DNA of 64,000 bases from Terriglobales bacterium. GTDB taxonomy: Bacteria; Acidobacteriota; Terriglobia; Terriglobales; Acidobacteriaceae. A program made the position numbers and the translations under genes. The DNA is taken from positions 1 through 64,000 of the forward strand of contig DASRER010000006.1 of assembly GCA_035651995.1 (NCBI GenBank), given 5' to 3'. The notes under the pieces are model-generated. The model was not told the DNA's origin, made no database searches, and saw nothing but the letters and a program-made list of their open reading frames with translations. Of this stretch, positions 8,200 through 15,646 are shown piece by piece. Position 1 is the stretch's first letter; each line of letters begins with the position of its first letter.

Positions 8200-8754
8200 C
8201 TACTTCGTGATTTTGCCGCAGGCGATGCGGTCGCCGGCGTTGCCGGCCGGATCGGTCTTCATGTCGTCGGCCTTGGCGTGGACGACCAGCGCGGTGCCGC
8301 CGTTGGTGAAGAGGGAATTCGGGCCTTCGCCCAGGGTCACGCGATCGTCATGAATGGTTTCCGTCGCCTTGCCCTTGGCTGACGCGGTGAAGTTGCTCAT
8401 GTCGCCGGCGTGCGGGCCTTCGGGGTTCTGCAGGCCGTGCTTCCTGCCTTCCGGGTTGAAGTGCGGGCCGGCGGACTTGAAGTCGGGCCCGTCGCACTGA
8501 GCGTTCTGATGGAAATGAAGCGCGTGCTCGCCCGGCGGCAGACCGTGCAGGTTCAGCTTCACGTCCACGCCCTTGCCGGTTTCCTTCAGCGTGGCGGCGC
8601 CTACACTCGTACCCTTGGCGTCGTTCAGCGCCACGGTGACGGACGCGGGTTTCTTCGTCTTTGCCTTGTCTTTGGTCGTGTCTTTGCCCTTGGTCTGGGC
8701 GGCAACCGTGGCGAAGAGCGCGAGGAGCAGCGTAAACAGCAGTGCGCGTTTCAT
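8200..8754 (-). CDS. sodC: Cu/Zn superoxide dismutase, exported
   Basis: 184 residues. It dismutates superoxide to oxygen and peroxide in the periplasm. A signal peptide (LLFTLLLALFATVAAQ) is followed by a Lys-rich linker and the SOD beta-barrel. All metal ligands can be placed: copper by H80, H82, H98 and H159; zinc by H98, H106, H115 and D118. The family motifs HALHFHQ, GPHFNP, GPHAGDM and GDRIACG are present, and Cys87 and Cys179 can form the conserved disulfide. The ATG at 8754 has a GAGG-type ribosome binding site. Longer in-frame extension toward 9159 lacks one and would hide the signal peptide. It converges on the broken propeller gene through a shared inverted repeat. Confidence 0.93.
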   Translation of the reverse strand: MKRALLFTLLLALFATVAAQTKGKDTTKDKAKTKKPASVTVALNDAKGTSVGAATLKETGKGVDVKLNLHGLPPGEHALHFHQNAQCDGPDFKSAGPHFNPEGRKHGLQNPEGPHAGDMSNFTASAKGKATETIHDDRVTLGEGPNSLFTNGGTALVVHAKADDMKTDPAGNAGDRIACGKITK

Positions 8755-8940
8755 GGCGTGACCTCGGATGTCGGGCCTCAGGCCCGGTGTGCAACCCTGC
8801 ATGATAAAGCACCGCGCCTGGTTGCGCTTGTTGGCGCATCCGTTCCGGGCCGCGGCGGTGTAAAAGACCGAGGTTTTGGGAGCGGCGGCGCATTCCTCCG
8901 CCGCTCGGCGCATAATGCTGGTGGAACGAGGAGGTGGGCG

Positions 8941-9300
8941 GTGGTCCGAGAGCGGATCCTGAAAGCGGTGCTGGTGGTGATTGGGCTGCTGTTCGCGGCG
9001 GCGGTCTATCCCATGACGATGTTTTTCGCCAAACAACCTGGGCTGGCCATGATGCTCAGCGTTTACGCGACGCTTGGGGTGTTTCTGCTGATCGCGTCGC
9101 GAAGGCCTTCGGCGCATCGCAGCCTGATCGCCTTCACCGCGTGGTCGAGCTTGGCGCACGGCGGGCTGATGGGCGCGCAGGCGTACCGCGGAGTGATCGA
9201 ACGGACGGAACTGACGGGCGTGGCCGGGTTTCTCGTAATCGGGCTGGCGCTGGTGGCGCTTGCGCCCGCACCAGAGGCGGCAACAGCGCCGGCGCGCTGA
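8941..9300 (+). CDS. DUF6632-type small membrane protein
   Basis: 119 residues with four predicted membrane helices: VLVVIGLLFAAAVYPMTMFF, MMLSVYATLGVFLLIA, LIAFTAWSSLAHGGLMG and TGVAGFLVIGLALVAL. The loop pattern ASRRPSAHRSLIAFTAWSSLAH matches what I know of the DUF6632 family, common in Acidobacteriota and of unknown function. The GTG at 8941 is preceded by AGGAGG at 8929-8934, six bases away, which decides the start. A GGCGG/CCGCC hairpin lies just upstream (about 8880-8907). The gene is followed by recA but is probably a separate transcript, since a TATAAT box lies between them. Confidence 0.72.
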   Translation: MVRERILKAVLVVIGLLFAAAVYPMTMFFAKQPGLAMMLSVYATLGVFLLIASRRPSAHRSLIAFTAWSSLAHGGLMGAQAYRGVIERTELTGVAGFLVIGLALVALAPAPEAATAPAR

Positions 9301-9308
9301 TTCGCTTT

Positions 9309-9341
9309 TTGTTCGCCCACAGGCGGAATGCAGTGTATAAT
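9309..9341 (+). promoter_or_regulatory. Possible recA promoter
   Basis: TATAAT at 9336-9341 is the only perfect -10 box in the 129-bp gap before recA. A -35 match is weak (TTGTTC at 9309-9314, with spacing longer than ideal). No obvious LexA operator could be recognised, so SOS control cannot be claimed from sequence alone. Confidence 0.3.
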
Positions 9342-9429
9342 GCCGCGAAGCGGGACGGCAGCTGGGGGGTTAGCGGCGCAAAGCCGCGTCCAGAGCGGGT
9401 TTGAAGCGACTTCAAGGAGAGAGAGCAAG

Positions 9430-10518
9430 ATGGCAGACGAGCGTAGCAAGGCGATTGACCTGGCGCTTTCCCAGATCGAGAAGCAGTTCGGCAAGGGCTC
9501 GATCATGCGCCTGGGGTCGAAGGAAGCCGTGGTGCCCATCTCGGTGATCTCGACCGGCGCTATTTCCTTCGACGCGGCGCTGGGCGTGGGCGGCTTCCCG
9601 CGCGGCCGCGTGGTGGAGATCTTCGGCCCGGAATCGAGCGGCAAGACCACCATCGCGCTCCAGGTCGTGGCCGAAGCGCAGAAAGCCGGCGGCATGGCCG
9701 CCTTTGTGGACGCCGAACACGCCCTTGATCCGATCTACGCGCGCAAGCTGGGGGTTGACGTGGACAACCTGCTGGTTTCGCAGCCCGACTACGGCGAACA
9801 GGCACTGGAAATCACCGAAGCGCTGGTCCGCTCGGGCGCGATTGACGTGCTGGTGGTGGACTCGGTTGCGGCGCTGGTCCCGAAGGCGGAACTGGACGGC
9901 GAAATGGGCGACAGCCACGTCGGCCTGCAGGCGCGGCTGATGTCGCAGGCGCTGCGCAAGCTCACCGGCACGGTCTCCAAGTCACGCACCTGCCTGGTGT
10001 TCATCAACCAGATCCGCGAAAAGATCGGCGTCATGTTCGGCAATCCCGAGACCACCACCGGCGGCCGCGCGCTGAAGTTCTACAGCTCGGTGCGCATTGA
10101 TATCCGGCGCATCGCCGCCATCAAGGAAGGCGACGTGGTGGTCGGCTCGCGGACGAAGGTGAAAGTGGTGAAGAACAAGGTCGCGGCGCCGTTCCGCGAG
10201 GCCGAGTTCGACATCATGTACGGCGAGGGCATCTCGCGCGAAGGCGACCTGATTGATATCGCCGTGAACCACAACATTGTGGAGAAATCGGGCGCGTGGT
10301 TCAGCTACAAGGGCGAGCGCATCGGTCAGGGACGCGAGAACGCGCGCCAGTTCCTCAAAGACAACCGCGACATCTACGCGAAGGTCGAGGCCGAGGTGCG
10401 CAAGGCGCTCGGCATTGGCGTGCACGCCGTCCCGTCGCCCGCGCCAGCGACGCCGGAGCAGAAGTCGGCGGCCGCGGCGCACGCGGGGGCCAAGCCGGCG
10501 GCGCCGGCACGGCGGTAG
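9430..10518 (+). CDS. recA: Recombinase RecA
   Basis: 362 residues. It forms filaments on single-stranded DNA, drives homologous pairing, and acts as co-protease for LexA-type repressors. The N-terminal helix [27 protein letters not shown] is typical. Walker A is GPESSGKT (66-73), followed by the EHALDP segment, the Walker B strand [24 protein letters not shown], and loop L2 around [20 protein letters not shown]. The C-terminal 30 residues are an Ala/Pro-rich tail as in many high-GC RecA proteins. The ATG at 9430 follows AAGGAGAGAGAG. The in-frame ATG at 9328 adds residues not found in the family. Confidence 0.98.
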   Translation: MADERSKAIDLALSQIEKQFGKGSIMRLGSKEAVVPISVISTGAISFDAALGVGGFPRGRVVEIFGPESSGKTTIALQVVAEAQKAGGMAAFVDAEHALDPIYARKLGVDVDNLLVSQPDYGEQALEITEALVRSGAIDVLVVDSVAALVPKAELDGEMGDSHVGLQARLMSQALRKLTGTVSKSRTCLVFINQIREKIGVMFGNPETTTGGRALKFYSSVRIDIRRIAAIKEGDVVVGSRTKVKVVKNKVAAPFREAEFDIMYGEGISREGDLIDIAVNHNIVEKSGAWFSYKGERIGQGRENARQFLKDNRDIYAKVEAEVRKALGIGVHAVPSPAPATPEQKSAAAAHAGAKPAAPARR

Positions 10519-10532
10519 CGGCGCGTGACCGA

Positions 10533-10922
10533 ATGCCGACAATCCTGCGCCACAAAGGCTACAGGTTTTTCTTCTTCAGCAATGAAGGCGCTGAGCCTCC
10601 GCACGTGCACGTGGGGCGCGGTGACGAGGTCGCGAAGTTGTGCTCAACCCTAGTGGCGCTAGCGTGGAAGCGAGGGTTTCGCGCTCCCTCGGCGAGATTT
10701 CCGCGGCTTTTGGGCGCTACTTTTCAGCAGCGGAGTCATTGGCGCATCATCGGTCATGGGATCGGCGTTCACGGGCCACTGCCGGATGAAGACATCTCTG
10801 TGGCCGGCTTGCTTGCGCCTCACAAGCGCAAACCGCATCGCCGAGCGGGCACTCGCCCGCGCGGACAATGTCCCGCAGTAGTTGAACCCTTTCTCGTCGC
10901 CAGACGTCCAACGGAATCGTGA
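10533..10922 (+). pseudogene. Hybrid remnant of a DUF4160-DUF2442 gene pair
   Basis: 129 codons. Residues 1-49 are the N-terminal half of a DUF4160 protein (MPTILRHKGYRFFFFSNEG, EPPHVHVGRGD, then ALAWKRGF). Residues 55-95 are instead the C-terminal part of a DUF2442 protein (FPRLLGATFQQRSHWRIIG, then DEDISVAGLL). The two families are normally encoded by adjacent small genes, often considered toxin-antitoxin-like. The simplest reading is a deletion that removed the end of one gene and the start of the next and left an in-frame fusion. The tail (96-129) resembles nothing and overlaps the start of the methyltransferase gene. Probably non-functional. Family assignments are from pattern recognition. 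Confidence 0.7.
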
Positions 10923-11633
10923 AGCGTGTTCGCAAGGCCGAGCTACTCACGGTACTGGTTTGCCTGCTGGTCCCGGCTCTCCGTGCCCAATACCGCGAGC
11001 GGCAGACGGCCGCCGAGCGCGACAAGTGGCAGCATCCCGAGCAGGTGATGGACGCGCTCGGGCTGCGCGCCGGCTCGCGCGCCGCCGACGTTGGCGCCGG
11101 GCCGGGATACTTCACGCTGCATCTGGCCGAGCGCGTTGGCCCGGGCGGCAAGGTTTACGCGGTTGATATTGATCGCGAGTCCACGCGCAAGCTGCGGGAG
11201 CGGGTGGGAGATCTCGGCCTGAGGCAAGTGCAGGTGGTGGACGGGGCGGAAGACGACCCGCGTCTGCCGCCCGGCGAACTCGATGCCATCCTGGTGGTCA
11301 ACGCGTACCACGAATTCCGCAAGCACGACGCGATGCTCCGGGCCTTCATGCGCGCGCTCAAACCGGGTGGGCGGCTGGGCATCATCGAGAAGGCCGACAC
11401 GCCCGGGCGGGAGCGCTCCAGCTACGAAAGCGCGCACCGGCTGCCGGAAAACTTCGTCCGCGACGACCTGGCGCGCAACAGCTTCAAGACGGTTCGCGAG
11501 CAGCCCGGCTTCGATCCCACCGACCCGGAGCACGCCGGCGAGCACTGGTACTTTCTGGTTGCCGAGAAGGCGGCGGGGCAGCCGGCGCCTGCGGTGTCCG
11601 ACGTCGAGCATGCTGGATTCGACGGCGCTCTAG
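10919..11633 (+). CDS. Exported class I SAM-dependent methyltransferase, stop codon missing in frame
   Basis: GTG at 10919 opens a signal peptide (LLTVLVCLLVPALRAQ), then a Rossmann methyltransferase: AADVGAGPGYFT (SAM motif I), KVYAVDID (motif II), LDAILVVNAYHEF (motif IV), ALKPGGRLGIIEKAD (motif V) and a final EHWYFLVAEK strand near 11560, where homologues end. No stop follows. The frame stays open through the terminator hairpin at 11688-11724 and antisense to the DUF4142 gene until 12292 (457 codons in all). A stop in the +1 frame at 11631-11633 is used here as the likely original end, implying a frameshift between about 11560 and 11630. A methyltransferase with an export signal is odd because SAM is cytoplasmic. 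The N-terminus may instead be an anchor. Confidence 0.65.
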
Positions 11634-11687
11634 GACACGCACATCTGCCAAAGGAAGGCCGATGCGGGGCACCCTCGGCGGACTTTG

Positions 11688-11724
11688 CAAAAAAGGGGAG
11701 CAGCCTGGTGCTGCTCCCTTTTAG
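11688..11724. terminator. Bidirectional rho-independent terminator
   Basis: GGGAGCAGC and GCTGCTCCC form a strong stem with a short loop, flanked by an A-run on the left and TTTT on the right, so it can act on both strands. It serves the convergent methyltransferase and DUF4142 genes. Confidence 0.9.
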
Positions 11725-11755
11725 TTTTCACACGTCAGGCGCACTGCAGGTGCGG

Positions 11756-12457
11756 TCATTTGGGCGGCATTTTCTCCATCTCGTGGTCCTTCTCCATATC
11801 CATGCTGGTGCTCACGCCGAGCTTCTGGGCGATCTGCTGGGCCTTGCCGAGGTGCTCCTGCTGCTTGTGGAGCATGTTCTCGGCGTACTGCCTGGCATCG
11901 GGATCGGTAAGCGACTTAGAGGCCTTCTCGGTCATCGCGATCGCCTGGCGATGATCGCGAATCTCGTGGCGAATGTAAGCCTTGTCGAACTCACTGCCGG
12001 ACAGGCGGCTGAGTTCCTTTTCTTCCCGACTTTCCTTGGCGGGAGGCTGATCGCTTTGCGGAAGCTGGAGCTTGTCTTTTTGCGCGACCTGTTTCAGCTG
12101 GCCTTCCGCCTGGTTGTGGTCGTTTTCGATCTGTCTGGCGAAATCTTTCACGTCCTGGCTGCTGGCCTTCTGCTGCGCCAGCCTGGCCATGCTGATCTCC
12201 GACGCATTGGCCCGCGACGTGTGGTCGAGGTAGCTTTGCGCCGTCATGGCGCCGTGCTCATGTTTTTCCTGCGTGGCCGGCGCCTGGTCTGACTGCGGGT
12301 TCTGGTTGCGGTCGCGCTCACGCGCCTCATCAGACCTGCCGCTTTGCGGCTTGTCCTGCGATGGAACACTCGTCTGCGCCCAGAGCGGCAGGGCCATCAC
12401 CAGGCAGCCCAGCAACCCGGCGCGCAGACAGCGAAATAGTGCGGAATTGCGATTCAT
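11756..12457 (-). CDS. DUF4142 domain secreted protein
   Basis: 233 residues. A signal peptide (LRAGLLGCLVMALPLWAQ) leads into a charged, Gln/Asp/Lys-rich linker to about residue 70. A four-helix, ferritin-like DUF4142 domain follows: YLDHTSRANASEISMARLAQQKASSQDVKDFARQIENDHNQAEGQLKQVA, then SEFDKAYIRHEIRDHRQAIAMTEKASK and the final helix DPDARQYAENMLHKQQEHL. DUF4142 proteins are periplasmic and of unknown biochemical role, common in Acidobacteriota and Proteobacteria. The ATG at 12457 has GGAGGAG just upstream. The C-terminus (MDMEKDHEMEKMPPK) is Met/His-rich, which could bind metal. The gene ends at the shared bidirectional terminator. Confidence 0.88.
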   Translation of the reverse strand: MNRNSALFRCLRAGLLGCLVMALPLWAQTSVPSQDKPQSGRSDEARERDRNQNPQSDQAPATQEKHEHGAMTAQSYLDHTSRANASEISMARLAQQKASSQDVKDFARQIENDHNQAEGQLKQVAQKDKLQLPQSDQPPAKESREEKELSRLSGSEFDKAYIRHEIRDHRQAIAMTEKASKSLTDPDARQYAENMLHKQQEHLGKAQQIAQKLGVSTSMDMEKDHEMEKMPPK

Positions 12458-12696
12458 ATGCGGACTCCTCCGGAAGAGTTTGCTACCGTGTGGGATGTCG
12501 GTTGGCGAGCAAGCGTGCACTGCTGCTCAATCGAAAAGCGGAGCTGCACAAGACGGCGGTGGAACAGAATTTCCAATAGTGAGTATTAGGGATATTGATT
12601 TCAGGCGGGCGCTGGGTCCGAGTAGGCTCGTCATTGCCTCGCGGCGCGCATGAAGCATAAAATCGCGGCAGTCCCAGCCACGCTGCCCGAGGCAAA

Positions 12697-13341
12697 TTGC
12701 GCAAGATTGTCGCTATTTATCCCGGATCGTTCGATCCGCCGACGAACGGCCACCTCGACCTGATCGAGCGCGGCAGCCAGATTTTCGACGAGCTGGTGGT
12801 GGCCATCCTGCGCAATCCGGAGAAGGAAGCGCTGTTCACGCTCGGCGAACGGCGCCGCATGCTGGAAGCGCTCACGCGGCCGTGGCCGAACGTGCGCGTG
12901 GACACCTTCACCGGGCTGCTGGTGGACTACGCCGTGGGACAGAAGGCGCAGGTGGTGCTGCGCGGCATTCGCGCCATCAGCGATTACGAGTACGAGTTGC
13001 AGATGGCGCTGATGAACCGCAAGCTCCAACCGCAACTGGAAACCGTCTTCATGATGCCGGCCGAGGCGTACTCGTATCTGAGCTCGCGGCTGGTGAAGGA
13101 AGTGGCGCACCTGGGCGGCGACGTGCGCGAGCTGGTGCCGCCGCTGGTCGCCGGGCAGTTGAAGCAGCGCATGCGCCGTGTGCAGGCGGCAAGTTTTCGT
13201 CCGTCGGCGCCGGGAAGCGGTGAAGCGATGAACAGTGCCCGCCGGGGACGCGCCGACGGCCGCGGACGTCCCGGGCAGCGCGGCTGGCGGGCCGATCGCC
13301 GCGCCGAGGCCCGGCAGGCGCTGGGGACGAAGAAGAAGTAA
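12697..13341 (+). CDS. coaD: Phosphopantetheine adenylyltransferase with a basic C-terminal extension
   Basis: 214 residues. It transfers AMP from ATP to 4'-phosphopantetheine, the fourth step of coenzyme A synthesis. The nucleotidyltransferase motif YPGSFDPPTNGH (8-19), RGIRAISDYEYELQMALMN and AYSYLSSRLVKEVA are diagnostic. The start is TTG at 12697 with a weak GAGG about 6 bases upstream, and no better start exists before the first conserved residue. The usual protein is about 160 residues. Here about 50 extra residues rich in Arg, Gly and Ala follow (RRGRADGRGRPGQRGWRADR), which could bind nucleic acid or be a run-on after loss of the ancestral stop. Confidence 0.93.
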   Translation: MRKIVAIYPGSFDPPTNGHLDLIERGSQIFDELVVAILRNPEKEALFTLGERRRMLEALTRPWPNVRVDTFTGLLVDYAVGQKAQVVLRGIRAISDYEYELQMALMNRKLQPQLETVFMMPAEAYSYLSSRLVKEVAHLGGDVRELVPPLVAGQLKQRMRRVQAASFRPSAPGSGEAMNSARRGRADGRGRPGQRGWRADRRAEARQALGTKKK

Positions 13342-13380
13342 GGCGCTCCTGGCCTCTGACTCCTGGCCCTTGGCTCAAGC

Positions 13381-13470
13381 AAGACCAAAGGCAAAAGCCG
13401 GATCAAAGGCAAAAGCGAAACACAAAGGACACGAAGGAACACGAAGGGCACGAAGGCGCACGAAAGTTCA
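13381..13470. repeat. Low-complexity intergenic repeat (family F3, CACAAAGGACACGAAGG words)
   Basis: After coaD the sequence repeats GGCAAAAGC and (A/C)ACGAAGG words. The reverse complement of the same words occurs at about 33432-33478 upstream of xseA. No open frame with a start signal lies here. Confidence 0.6.
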
Positions 13471-13507
13471 AGCTAACAGCTGAGAGCGCATTTTTTTGGG
13501 GGAGGAC

Positions 13508-14710
13508 ATGAGCAGCACGACCGTCGCAGCCAATCCGTTGAGCGAGCGCATCAACCGCATCGAGCCGTCACCCACGCTGGCCGCCACCATCGCGGCTGAG
13601 AAGCTGCGCGCGCAGGGCATTGACCTGGTGGACCTCGGCGCCGGTGAGCCGCACTTCTCCACGCCCGAGCACGTCAAGGAAGCGGCCATCGCGGCCATCC
13701 GCGCCAACTTCACCAAGTACACGCCGGTCGGAGGGACGGGGGAATTGCGCGACGCCATCATTCGCCGCCACGCGGCGGACTTCGGTTCGGCGTACAAGCG
13801 CGAGGAGTGCGTTGCCTCCGTGGGCGGCAAGCAGGCGCTGTTCAACGCCATCCAGGTGCTGGTGGACGAGGGTGATGAGGTCATTCTGCCGGCGCCGTAC
13901 TGGGTGTCGTTCAAGGACATTGTGCGCTACGCCGGGGGCAACTGCGTGCTGGTCCAAACCGACGAGCGCGAGAACTTCAAGCTCACGGCCGATATGATCA
14001 CGCGCGCCATCACGCCGCGGACGCGCGCCATCATTCTGAACTCGCCGGCCAACCCTTCGGGCGCGGTGATGAACCCGGCCGACATGACCGAGATCGCGCA
14101 CGTGGCCCAGGAGCGCGGCATCTGGCTGCTCGCCGACGAGTGCTACGTCTACCTGAATTACACGGGGCAGAACTTTTCGCTCGGGTCGGTGACCGCGGCC
14201 AAAGAGCACATGGTCATTCTTGGATCGCTCTCGAAGACGTACGCGATGACCGGCTGGCGCCTGGGCTACGCGCTCGGGCCCGCGGCGGTGATCTCGGCCA
14301 TGGCCAAGCTCCAGGGACAGAGCACGTCGAACCCAACCTCGATCGTGCAGAAAGCGGCGGTCGCCGCGCTCACCGGATCGCAGCAGTGCGTGGAGGAGAT
14401 GAAGGCCGGCTACATCCAGCTGCGCGACCGCGTGGTCGCCGGCTTGCGCGCCATTCCGGGCATCACCTGCTCCAAGCCCGAGGGCGCCTTCTACGCGTAC
14501 CCGAACGTCTCCGCATTCTTCGACGGCAAGTCGCTGCGCTCGGCCAATGACGTGGCCGATCGCCTGATGAACGAAGTCCACGTGCTCACGGTCGCCGGCG
14601 AGGGCTTCGGCACGAAGGAACACATCCGTCTTTCCTACGCCACGTCGATGAAGGAAATCGACAAGGCGCTGGAGCGGATGGCGAAGTTCTTCAGCGGCAT
14701 CCGCCGCTGA
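13508..14710 (+). CDS. Pyridoxal-phosphate aminotransferase, aspartate aminotransferase (AspC-like, class I)
   Basis: 400 residues of fold-type I aminotransferase. The PLP lysine is K243 in GSLSKTYAMTGWRLGY. D210 in LLADECY binds the pyridine nitrogen. N178 and the NSPANPSG segment are family signatures, as is the YTPVGG segment at 71-76. It most probably interconverts aspartate/oxaloacetate and glutamate/2-oxoglutarate. Related enzymes also transaminate prephenate or aromatic acids, which cannot be resolved here. The ATG at 13508 follows GGGGGAGG at a good distance. No neighbouring biosynthetic gene narrows the substrate. Confidence 0.9.
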   Translation: MSSTTVAANPLSERINRIEPSPTLAATIAAEKLRAQGIDLVDLGAGEPHFSTPEHVKEAAIAAIRANFTKYTPVGGTGELRDAIIRRHAADFGSAYKREECVASVGGKQALFNAIQVLVDEGDEVILPAPYWVSFKDIVRYAGGNCVLVQTDERENFKLTADMITRAITPRTRAIILNSPANPSGAVMNPADMTEIAHVAQERGIWLLADECYVYLNYTGQNFSLGSVTAAKEHMVILGSLSKTYAMTGWRLGYALGPAAVISAMAKLQGQSTSNPTSIVQKAAVAALTGSQQCVEEMKAGYIQLRDRVVAGLRAIPGITCSKPEGAFYAYPNVSAFFDGKSLRSANDVADRLMNEVHVLTVAGEGFGTKEHIRLSYATSMKEIDKALERMAKFFSGIRR

Positions 14711-14712
14711 GT

Positions 14713-14788
14713 TGAACATCGGGCCATTGCGTCATCGGGACATTGGGTCCAGTGACGCCATGGCCCGGTGACCCGATATTCGATGGCA
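14713..14788. repeat. Inverted repeat after the aminotransferase gene (family F5)
   Basis: ATCGGGCCATTGCGTCATCGGG and, about 30 bp on, CCATGGCCCGGTGACCCGAT form an imperfect inverted repeat starting two bases after the stop codon. A related element lies at 39536-39621. Confidence 0.6.
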
Positions 14789-14823
14789 GACCACCTGTTG
14801 CGCCAGCCTGCATCTAATCGGTT

Positions 14824-15198
14824 GTGGGTGCAAGCAGGCTCCTGACGCGCGTTTTGCCGGGTTTTGCAGCAGTTTTGCTGTTGGCCGCCGCCGCTTTTGC
14901 CACGCCCATCCGCCCCGATCCCCGTAAGTTGGTGAAAGATGCGGGCCGCCGGCACGAGTTCGTGCCGGCGCGTGTGGGATGGAATGGCCCCGAGACGCGC
15001 ACGCGCGATCTTGCCGCGAATCCGGCCCTGGCCGAGCCGGCCGCCATACGCGCATCGTTGATTGCTGCCGCCCTCCCCGACCCGCGCGCGGCGCTGGCCG
15101 TGGTGGCAGCCATCCTTTTGCTGCGCCGGCTGCGTCACAACAAAGGAGCGCAGCTCCGGGCCGCCCCGCCTCAACCAGGGCGAGAGCTGGCGGCCTGA
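14824..15198 (+). CDS. Hypothetical small protein with an N-terminal signal and a C-terminal membrane segment
   Basis: 124 residues from GTG 14824. I do not recognise the family. The N-terminus (RVLPGFAAVLLLAAAAFATP) looks like a signal peptide, the middle is polar with a WNGPETRTRDLA segment, and AALAVVAAILLLRRLRH near the C-terminus is a short hydrophobic helix ended by basic residues. That layout resembles small surface proteins with a membrane-sorting tail, though the usual PEP motif is absent. There is no clear ribosome binding site. It could be spurious. Confidence 0.4.
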   Translation: MGASRLLTRVLPGFAAVLLLAAAAFATPIRPDPRKLVKDAGRRHEFVPARVGWNGPETRTRDLAANPALAEPAAIRASLIAAALPDPRAALAVVAAILLLRRLRHNKGAQLRAAPPQPGRELAA

Positions 15199-15240
15199 GG
15201 AACCGCGCCGGCCCGCGTGCCGGCGCCACGGTGTTACCGC

Positions 15241-15382
15241 GCGGAAGGCCCCGAGGAGGGGCCAGACCAATCTCGCTGTACCGGGCCTGGTTGGTCAGCA
15301 GCAGAAGGCTTCTCGTCTTCCCGGAGTTCCAGCCGCATCGGTGACTGGAACTGATCCTGAATCGGAGACGCGGGGCCTTTTT
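15241..15382 (+). ncRNA. Candidate structured RNA upstream of the EF-G-like gene
   Basis: In the 448-bp gap before the EF-G paralogue, AAGGCCCCG (15245-15253) can pair with CGGGGCCTT (15371-15379), directly followed by a T-run. Inside lie two perfect hairpins: GACCAA (15265-15270) with TTGGTC (15291-15296), and GTTCCAG (15326-15332) with CTGGAAC (15345-15351). GGCCCC can alternatively pair with the adjacent GGGGCC (15257-15262), a layout like a switch or attenuator. No protein frame fits. I cannot match it to 6S, SRP, RNase P or tmRNA signatures. It may be a riboregulator or an independent small RNA. Confidence 0.4.
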
Positions 15383-15397
15383 GCTTTGGAAAAGCTC

Positions 15398-15503
15398 TTC
15401 ACCGCAGAGATCGCGGAGAACGCAGCGGAAGGCAATTCACAAAAGCATTTGCGGTTTTTTCGTCGAATTGTGCTCCGCGGTCACTGCGTTCTCTGCGGTG
15501 AAA
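15398..15503. repeat. Inverted repeat with CACCGCAGAGA/GAACGCAG words (family F4)
   Basis: The left arm 15398-15425 (TTCACCGCAGAGATCGCGG and following) pairs with the right arm 15477-15503 (ending TTCTCTGCGGTGAA), separated by about 50 bases. It sits between the candidate RNA and the EF-G-like gene and has no coding potential. Confidence 0.75.
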
Positions 15504-15646
15504 AAGGCGGGGCGATTCCGCACTCCAGCGCCGCTGTGCTAGCATTTTTCCTTTGCAATAGCCGATTTCCACTGCTCTGTCGCCGAGGCGCGCCGACGGC
15601 CGCACCCCGCAGCGGTTTCTTGGGGAGAGTCTGAAAGGAGCCATAG

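Noticed and set aside
11690-12292. A fused second domain at the C-terminus of the methyltransferase
   Set aside because: The extension is exactly antisense to the DUF4142 gene, which has its own signal peptide, ribosome binding site and family motifs, so it is not a real domain.
15241-15382. Identification of the structured segment as 6S, SRP or tmRNA
   Set aside because: The conserved GGAAGG-AGCAGC loop of SRP RNA, the tRNA-like end of tmRNA and a convincing 6S bubble are not present, so only a candidate RNA is reported.
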